Positions 1 to 6,200 of a stretch of DNA of 8,799 nt are shown here, in pieces. Position 1 is the stretch's first letter, and each line of letters starts with the position of its first letter. The DNA is from Lachnospiraceae bacterium UBA6403. GTDB lineage: Bacteria; Bacillota; Clostridia; Lachnospirales; Lachnospiraceae. Location of the stretch: contig DJPV01000022.1 of the NCBI GenBank assembly GCA_002437435.1, positions 1 to 8,799 on the forward strand, written 5' to 3'. The notes under the pieces were generated by a model, which saw only the letters and a program-made list of their open reading frames with translations, was not told the origin of the DNA and searched no databases. The translations under genes were made by a program, and so were the position numbers.

Positions 1-35
1 GTGATATTAAACTGAATAAGATAACAATAGAATAA
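1..35 (+). CDS. Possible 3' end of an upstream gene
   Basis: From base 3 one frame reads about ten codons (ending KITIE) to a TAA at 33-35, and a strong terminator follows 40 bases later. The other two forward frames stop within 15 bases. This fits the tail of a gene that begins before the window, but ten codons cannot identify a product, and the stretch could equally be non-coding. Confidence 0.25.
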   Translation, partial: DIKLNKITIE

Positions 36-73
36 TTTTTTAATATGATAATAAATGTATTCACTGGAAGATG

Positions 74-106
74 GAGCTTTTGTGTAAAATCAAAGGCTCT
101 TTTTTT
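74..106 (+). terminator. Rho-independent terminator
   Basis: Bases 74-81 (GAGCTTTT) pair with 92-99 (AAAGGCTC) in an 8-bp stem with one G-U wobble around a 10-base loop. Seven T residues (100-106) follow directly. This is a textbook intrinsic terminator on the + strand. It probably ends an upstream transcript and insulates the ATPase gene at 249. Confidence 0.8.
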
Positions 107-196
107 GTAAATATAAAATATTGGTGCTGATTGGTGTAAAATTATATAAAATAAATGTGTAATCTAATGTTAAAATTAATCAATAATATGTTGATT

Positions 197-224
197 TTTA
201 CATGAATGTTCGCTACACTATATT
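197..224 (+). promoter_or_regulatory. Candidate promoter of the ATPase gene
   Basis: TTTACA (197-202, five of six matches to TTGACA) and TATATT (219-224, five of six matches to TATAAT) are separated by 16 bases. Transcription would start near 231, just before the ribosome site, giving a leader of under 20 bases. An overlapping alternative is TTGATT (191-196) with TACACT (214-219), spacing 17. The surroundings are very AT-rich, so chance matches are likely. Confidence 0.45.
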
Positions 225-248
225 CAGTACATTTGAGGAGGTCTGAGT

Positions 249-1544
249 ATGTATAGAAAAATTATAGGTTTTTTAGAAGAATGGAAAGAAAACAGACACC
301 GTAAACCTCTTATTTTACAGGGGGCAAGACAGGTTGGAAAGACATATTCTATTCTGGAATTTGGGCGTACCCACTATGAAAATGTGGCATACTTCAACTT
401 TGAAACCAATCCGAAATTGAATGAAACCTTTGAGGAAAACATCAGCCCTGATTATCTGATACCGATTTTATCTCATATCGCAGGGCAAACTATTGTAAAA
501 GAAAAAACATTGATTGTATTTGATGAGGTGCAGCTTTGTGAAAGGGCGTTGACTTCTCTCAAATACTTTTGTGAAGATGCTCCGGATTATCATATCATTG
601 TTGCAGGAAGTTTGCTTGGTGTTGCGGTTAACAGAGCTAGATTTTCCTTTCCTGTCGGAAAGGTTGATATGAAAACACTGTATCCGATGGATATGGAAGA
701 ATTTATGTTGGCTCTTAATGAGGATGATTTGGTAGAGCAGATTAAAAAATGCTTTGTTACAAATACACCGCTGCCGTCTGCTTTACATGATGCAGCAATG
801 CAGCTTTATCGTCAGTATCTTGTGGTTGGAGGTATGCCGGAGTGTGTGCTGCAGTTTGCTGAAACAAAAGATTATATTCTTGTTCGTCATACACAAGATA
901 CAATACTCGCAAGCTATCTTAATGATATGAGCAAATATAACAACTTGAATGAAATCAAGAAAACCAGACTTGCTTATGACAATATAACTGTTCAGCTTTC
1001 AAAAAAGAATACTCGTTTTCAATATAAGCTGGTTAAGAAGGGTGGAAGGGCTTCTGAATTTGAAAATGCGATCGAATGGCTTTGCTTATCGGGTATCGTG
1101 TCACAGGTTTACAAGGTTGAGCAAATAAAAAAGCCATTGGAGAATTATCGTGATATTGATGCGTTTAAGATTTATGTATCGGATTCAGGTTTGCTTTGTG
1201 CTAAAAAAGATTTAGCGGCTAATGACATTCTTTATATGGTTGACGAGATTAACGATTTTAAAGGAGGCATGACAGAGAACTATGTCAATGTGCAACTTTC
1301 TATTAACGGCTATCACACGTATTATTGGATGTCTAAGCGTGGAGCTGAGATTGATTTTATTATACAGCGTGACGGCCAGCTTATTCCTGTTGAGGTCAAA
1401 TCTGCGGATAATACCAGAGCCAAGAGCTTAAAGGTTTATATGGACACCTACAAACCTGCTTATGCGATCAAGATTTCTGCAAAAAACTTTGGTTTTGAGG
1501 ATAATAAGAAGATTGTTCCATTATATGCTGCATTTTGTATCTGA
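249..1544 (+). CDS. AAA_14/DUF4143 family ATP-binding protein
   Basis: A 431-residue P-loop ATPase of the AAA_14 plus DUF4143 architecture, at about the usual family length. Visible motifs are Walker A GARQVGKT (residues 25-32), Walker B LIVFDE (88-93), a sensor-like IIVAGS (116-121), the family GGMPE motif (194-198) and KIYVSDSGLL (307-316). The C-terminal part has E343, D369 (GAEIDF) and E382-V-K384, the pattern of a PD-(D/E)xK nuclease-like fold. The start is fixed by GAGGAGG at 235-241, seven bases upstream. The protein has no signal peptide or membrane segment, so it should be cytoplasmic. The family is widespread, often multicopy in gut anaerobes, and its cellular role is not settled. 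DNA binding or cleavage is only suggested by the fold. It has its own terminator upstream and promoter candidate, so it looks monocistronic. No truncation or frameshift is seen. Confidence 0.93.
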   Translation: MYRKIIGFLEEWKENRHRKPLILQGARQVGKTYSILEFGRTHYENVAYFNFETNPKLNETFEENISPDYLIPILSHIAGQTIVKEKTLIVFDEVQLCERALTSLKYFCEDAPDYHIIVAGSLLGVAVNRARFSFPVGKVDMKTLYPMDMEEFMLALNEDDLVEQIKKCFVTNTPLPSALHDAAMQLYRQYLVVGGMPECVLQFAETKDYILVRHTQDTILASYLNDMSKYNNLNEIKKTRLAYDNITVQLSKKNTRFQYKLVKKGGRASEFENAIEWLCLSGIVSQVYKVEQIKKPLENYRDIDAFKIYVSDSGLLCAKKDLAANDILYMVDEINDFKGGMTENYVNVQLSINGYHTYYWMSKRGAEIDFIIQRDGQLIPVEVKSADNTRAKSLKVYMDTYKPAYAIKISAKNFGFEDNKKIVPLYAAFCI

Positions 1545-1572
1545 AATAAAATAAATTTATATATTATATTCA

Positions 1573-1622
1573 CAGGCATCAAAACTATATGGGTTTGGGT
1601 AAAGGTTTGGTTTTTGTGCCTG
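1573..1622. other. Intergenic stem-loop after the ATPase gene
   Basis: CAGGCA (1573-1578) pairs with TGCCTG (1617-1622). After a one-base bulge (1579), CAAAA (1580-1584) pairs with TTTTG (1612-1616), leaving a loop of about 27 bases. It lies 29 bases after the ATPase stop codon and may end or stabilise that transcript. No T-tract follows on the + strand, so it is not called a terminator. The loop and right flank also carry AAAGGTTT twice (1602-1609 and 1623-1630, give or take one base). Confidence 0.4.
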
Positions 1623-1632
1623 AAAGGTTTGC

Positions 1633-1661
1633 TATACAAAAACAGTATTAAATAATATAAT
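1633..1661 (+). promoter_or_regulatory. Sigma-A-type promoter of the LuxR-type gene
   Basis: TATACA (1633-1638, four of six to TTGACA) and a perfect TATAAT (1656-1661) are separated by the optimal 17 bases. Transcription would start near 1668, leaving a leader of about 24 bases that includes the ribosome site GGGAG (1681-1685). It sits directly ahead of the regulator, so the short form of that protein has its own promoter and is not obviously a broken remnant. Confidence 0.65.
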
Positions 1662-1691
1662 CTAAAAGCGTCAGGGTTATGGGAGTACAAA

Positions 1692-3194
1692 ATGAAGCAA
1701 ATGAATAATGAAGTAATTTATCCACGTTCAGAAGAAGAAATGCGGCAGGTGTTAGGAACAGCAGAAAAAGAAGGGCGGCTGTTAGAAACTATTCAGGAAG
1801 AGTTTGTGAAGCAGACATTTTCCATGCCGGTGCTTTGGGGGTGTCGGGCATACTTCTACAAACTGAAAAAAGAAGAATTGTTAACATATCCGGTTCTGCT
1901 CGCGCAGCTTGCGTTGTTATCTACTATGGACGGGAATCTGGAGCAGGCAAAAGAATATGTACAGCTTATGGGAGAAACACCGAGACTGGTGAAGATGAAT
2001 ACATATAATATGCTGGACATATGCCGTCTTAAAACAGAGCTGGTCATGCCATATGTCAGTGATGCAGTATTTTTTCGTATTGTAGATTTCCTGATCGAAG
2101 AAAAACTGGTGCCGGTGAAAGGGCTTACGCTTTCTGCATGCCGACCAGGTATACTGAATGGATTCCGTGACTTTACAAGATATGGGAAATATCTGGAAAA
2201 GAATAAAGACGGAATAACAGAAGCAGCATGCCGGCTATATGGAGCCGGTGTTGGGCAGAAGGTATACGAGATCATGCAGGCAGAGTGGTATTATCAGAAC
2301 AATAAATGTTTTGAAGCACTGATCCTTGTGACCGGAACGATTCCATTGATCGAGCAGGAGAAAGATATGCGGTGCCTGTTCGTGGCACTTGCACTTCAGA
2401 TGCAGATCCTTCTTGTGAATGGACAGACAAAAGCTGCACGTCCGCTGGTGGAAAAGATCCGGAAACGGATACAGATTACAGGATGGGATGAATTATCATC
2501 CAGTCTGAATGCGATCGAATGTCTTGCTGCCTGTTATGATGGGCGGATGCAGGAGGTTCAGCATTGGTTGGATGAGACAGCGCCGGATGAGAATAAGGGT
2601 ATCTTCATGATGGATATGTATGCATGGATGGTCAAGGTGCGGTGCTATATACAGACAGGCAAATACATGGCTGCCTATGTATTGGTACACCAGCTCATTA
2701 CATTGCTACTTCCGGGCAGACGTTATATGGATTTGTGCGAATGTTATATGTTGTCAGCTATCATATATTATAAGATGAAAAATATGGAAGGTATGTGTGA
2801 GGAACTTTCCAAAGCCATAACACTTGCAAAAAGATGTGGCTATATCCGCCTGCTTGCAGATACAGGCAGTTGTATGGTACAAATGCTGACAATTTATCAG
2901 AAAGAATATGAAGAGGATCCTTTTGTAAATGAGATTAAGGAGCTTGCATATTCGGTCGGTACTTATTTCCCTGATTATTTAAAATCTCCATATGAGTATT
3001 ATGAGCCTCTGACACAGATGGAAGAAAAAGTATTCCACCTGATGGCACAGGGGTTCAGTAATGATGATATTGCAAAGAAGCTTGGAAAAAAGATTGGAAC
3101 GGTAAAATTCCATAGCTGCAATATCTTTCGTAAGCTGCAGGTTCCAAGCCGTCAGAAGGCAGTTGAACGTGGCAGGGAGATTGGTCTGTTATAA
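1692..3194 (+). CDS. LuxR-family regulator, MalT-like, without NTPase domain
   Basis: A 500-residue predicted transcription factor. Residues 440-500 form a GerE/LuxR helix-turn-helix: LTQMEEKVFHLMAQG, then SNDDIAKKLG, then the recognition-helix stretch TVKFHSCNIFRKL, ending in EIGLL as family members often do. Residues of about 1-430 are almost entirely helical and resemble the TPR-like part of MalT-type regulators, including an RPGILNGFRDF segment (about 151-161). MalT-type proteins are usually near 850-900 residues, with an N-terminal STAND ATPase. Here no Walker A or B is visible, and only 147 bases separate this gene from the one before it, so the ATPase half is absent. The start at 1692 has GGGAG six bases upstream; M4 is a weaker alternative. 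The protein is cytoplasmic, with no signal peptide. It lies 70 bases ahead of the giant surface-protein gene and may regulate it; that is inference from position. Confidence 0.92.
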   Translation: MKQMNNEVIYPRSEEEMRQVLGTAEKEGRLLETIQEEFVKQTFSMPVLWGCRAYFYKLKKEELLTYPVLLAQLALLSTMDGNLEQAKEYVQLMGETPRLVKMNTYNMLDICRLKTELVMPYVSDAVFFRIVDFLIEEKLVPVKGLTLSACRPGILNGFRDFTRYGKYLEKNKDGITEAACRLYGAGVGQKVYEIMQAEWYYQNNKCFEALILVTGTIPLIEQEKDMRCLFVALALQMQILLVNGQTKAARPLVEKIRKRIQITGWDELSSSLNAIECLAACYDGRMQEVQHWLDETAPDENKGIFMMDMYAWMVKVRCYIQTGKYMAAYVLVHQLITLLLPGRRYMDLCECYMLSAIIYYKMKNMEGMCEELSKAITLAKRCGYIRLLADTGSCMVQMLTIYQKEYEEDPFVNEIKELAYSVGTYFPDYLKSPYEYYEPLTQMEEKVFHLMAQGFSNDDIAKKLGKKIGTVKFHSCNIFRKLQVPSRQKAVERGREIGLL

Positions 3195-3208
3195 AAAACA
3201 GGCACCTG

Positions 3209-3237
3209 ATATAAAGGGGCATTTTGTCCTTTTATAT
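3209..3237 (+). other. Hairpin between the regulator and surface-protein genes
   Basis: Bases 3209-3219 pair with 3227-3237 in an 11-bp stem with two G-U wobbles and a 7-base loop (CATTTTG). It starts 15 bases after the regulator stop and ends 13 bases before the AGGAGG of the next gene. The 3' arm contains TTTT but no T-run follows, so it is a weak terminator at best. It could act as a leaky terminator, a processing site or a leader structure setting the ratio of surface protein to regulator. A TATATA overlaps its 3' arm, but no convincing -35 box accompanies it. Confidence 0.5.
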
Positions 3238-3250
3238 AGATCATTGAGAT

Positions 3251-3256
3251 AGGAGG
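3251..3256 (+). promoter_or_regulatory. Ribosome binding site fixing a TTG start
   Basis: A perfect AGGAGG lies eight bases before TTG at 3265. The next in-frame ATG (3298) has no ribosome site at a useful distance, and using it would remove the lysine- and arginine-containing n-region of the signal peptide. The TTG start is therefore preferred. Confidence 0.85.
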
Positions 3257-3264
3257 AAATAAGA

Positions 3265-6200
3265 TTGAAACAAATAATCGAATTTGTGAAGCGTTTCATG
3301 TCAGTGGTAGTGACTGCAGCTATGGTCTTTGCAATGGTTACAGGCATTGGTGACTTCTTTCCGAAGATAAAATCGGAAGCGGCAGCACGCCAGACGCTGT
3401 ATATCTGTGATATTAAATCCGGGGGATTTAGTGCCAATTATGCAGGATATACCAGACTGTCCATTGATGGAAATGCGGGAAATGTAAACAGAGGATGTGG
3501 GGCAGATGCAGCCAATGATTTTATCTGGGTAAAGACAACCACAGATCCGTCACAGGCATATACAAGGATATGGTCTGTATGGCAGGATGGTTCAGGTACA
3601 TCAAGCAGTCTTGACGGGTATAGCGTTGAGAAAAAGACGGGTGACCTGAATAATGGTGCAGGTAAAAAATCCGGTTATATCTACATCTATGCAACAAAAG
3701 ACAGAAATGCCGGAGATCCGATCTCGTCACTTGGTATCTGGAACGATACTGACAGAAAGCTGCAGTATGCCGGAGGAAATTCGGGAAGCAGTCTTACAAG
3801 TGAATACCAGCAGAACGTTGACAGCAGTTGGATTCGTATCGACGGAGATCTCAATGCACATGCCGGAGGAGCATATATCTACCTTTATTGTAAGAGAGCC
3901 CCTTATGTGACTCCGAATGATATAAGGATTAATTTTGATGGTGAATATCATAGAGGATATGTAGAGTCAAAGACATCCGGTGTATCGATCTCATATGATA
4001 ATACCGGTATGTGTCAGGTAGGAAGTAATACTACAAAATATGCGGTGTCAAAATCCGGTATGGAGACAGCGTATGGTACATTTACAAATACGATCACTGA
4101 TCCATATGGCTATGACAAATACACGAAGCTGGAGGATGGACTCTGGCTTGGAGTAAAGAGCACAGCGGAAACAGCAACAAAAGATGACTATTCTTATTCG
4201 GAGACAGATGGACTTACGATCAAGTCTGATAAGCAGATGATACTGTTCGGAACAAAATCCAGTAAGGTTATGAAGGGTCAGATAAAGGCAGCAGGGGATA
4301 TTGATGTGAATCTTGCGATCCGTAGTTTGACGATCACACGGAATACTCAGGGGGCAGCGATCACAGTAAATCCGGCAGAGGGTAAGACCGTGACGATCAC
4401 TGCTTATGGAACAAACAATCTGACATCATCGGGAGCTTATGCAGCGATCCAGAAGAATGGAAGCGGTAAACTGGTACTGACTTCTACGACGAAAGGTACT
4501 ATAAATGCAACTGCCGGTAACAATGCGACATATGGAGCAGCCGGTATCGGTGGTGGTACGGACAAAACTTTAAAGGTTGTTTCAAATATCGAGATAAATG
4601 GAAATGTTATTGTAAAAGCAAAGGGTTCACAGCCATCAAATGAAAGCTATGCAGCATATGGAGCAGCCGGTATCGGTTCTCAGTACAATGTGCCGGTTGA
4701 TGGTATCCGGATCTCAGAAAATGCAGATGTAACAGCAATTGGTGCAAACGGAGCAGCCGGTATTGGCTCGGGAGCAAATGCTGATGCTGCCAATATCGAG
4801 ATTGCAGGTGGAATCGTAAATGCAGCAGGAGGCAGCGGAACGATTGGTTCTAAGAGCATTGGTGGAGCCGGTATTGGTTCCGGTGCTTACATAAATGATG
4901 AAGCAAAGCTTGCTTCCGGTATTACCATTTCAGGAGGAAATGTAACAGCGACCGGTGGAGATGGCGGAGCCGGCATCGGTTCCGGATCTGATGTAGAAGC
5001 AGCAGATATTAAGATAACAGATGGTATTGTTACATTAGCAACAGGTGGAACAGATGCAGCCGGTGTTGGTTCGGGAGCAAATGCAAAGGTATCGTATATT
5101 ATGATATCAGGAGGAACTGTAACAGCAGTTGGTGGAGCAAATGGAGCCGGTATCGGTTCCGGTCTGGCAGGTGCAGCCTCCGGTATTTACATTTCAGGAA
5201 ATGGAGATGTAACGGTAACAGCAGGAACAGATGGAGCCGGTGTTGGTTCCGGTAAGAATGCATCTGTTGATAATATCAATATTAATTTAGAGGATACAGG
5301 AAAGCTGATTGTCAATGGTGCAGAAAACGGAGCCGGTATTGGTTCCGGAGCGACAGATGCTGTATCAGAGGCAACAAATATCAATATTTCAAATACTGGT
5401 TCTATTAGTATCAGAGCAAGAGGAAATGGAGCCGGTATCGGAGCCGGTCTTAATTCAGAGACAAGTAATATTAATATTACCGGTCAGGATGGCAAGACGG
5501 AAGGAAAACTTACAGTTATTGCTGCAAATGGTCCGGCGGTCGGTGCTTATGCGGGAGAAGTTAAGAACGTAAATGTCTTAACAGATGCAACAGTTAACCT
5601 CAGCGCTGAAAATGGTATTGCAGTAGGAGCACTAAATGGTTCGTCCGCTTCTGATATTACAATTATTGGTGATAATATCTGTGGAGCAACGGCAGAGGAT
5701 GTTCCTGTTCTGGGAACTGTTTCTAATTCTGTTCTGTTTGTAGGAAAGACATATGAGGTTTATGGAACAGCAACCATTCGCAAGAGTACACATATTAAAG
5801 CAGGAACAACATTAGAATTACAGTCATCATCAAAGGTGATCATTCCGAAGGGCGTTGAACTTGTAGTTGATCCACAGCATGATGATGTGCTTCCGGGTGC
5901 GCTTGTCTGGGCACCTGACAGTGATGCACAGTTGATTATCAATGGCACTTTAACAGTTAAAGGAACAATGGCGATGGATTCCGAGTATGGTATCATTGTA
6001 TTGAACGGTTCTCTTAATCTGGAAGAAAATGCCAATATTTATGGTAAATTCTTTATGAATGGTAAATATACCGGAAATGGTGTTATTACAAAGGGAAAGA
6101 ATCAGACTCCGGAAGAAGGAGAGATTGCAGTATACCTTGAGCTGGATATTGATGATGGTGTAACCTACAATGCAAAGGGTAACCTTGCAGAGAACCAGTT

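Noticed and set aside
1460..1690. Minus-strand frame across the ATPase end and the intergenic gap
   Set aside because: It overlaps the ATPase 3' end and the well-formed promoter of the next gene, has no recognisable domain, and its composition fits chance.
1692..3194. LuxR-type gene as a truncated pseudogene of a full-length MalT-like protein
   Set aside because: It has its own good promoter and ribosome site, no internal stops, and no trace of an NTPase domain in the short upstream gap.
3233..3238. TATATA as the -10 box of a separate promoter for the giant gene
   Set aside because: No acceptable -35 hexamer lies 15-19 bases upstream, and the box overlaps the hairpin stem.
5187..5572. Short frames on both strands within the beta-helix region
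   Set aside because: They are by-products of repetitive Gly/Ala/Val codons of the long + strand gene and have no ribosome sites.
4534..5640. Regularly spaced short repeats suggesting a CRISPR array
   Set aside because: The repeats are degenerate, variable in spacing and lie in one open reading frame, encoding a GAGIGSG protein repeat.
4534..5640. RTX calcium-binding nonapeptide repeats
   Set aside because: The GGxGxDxxx pattern with aspartates is missing and the period is about 30 residues, not 9.
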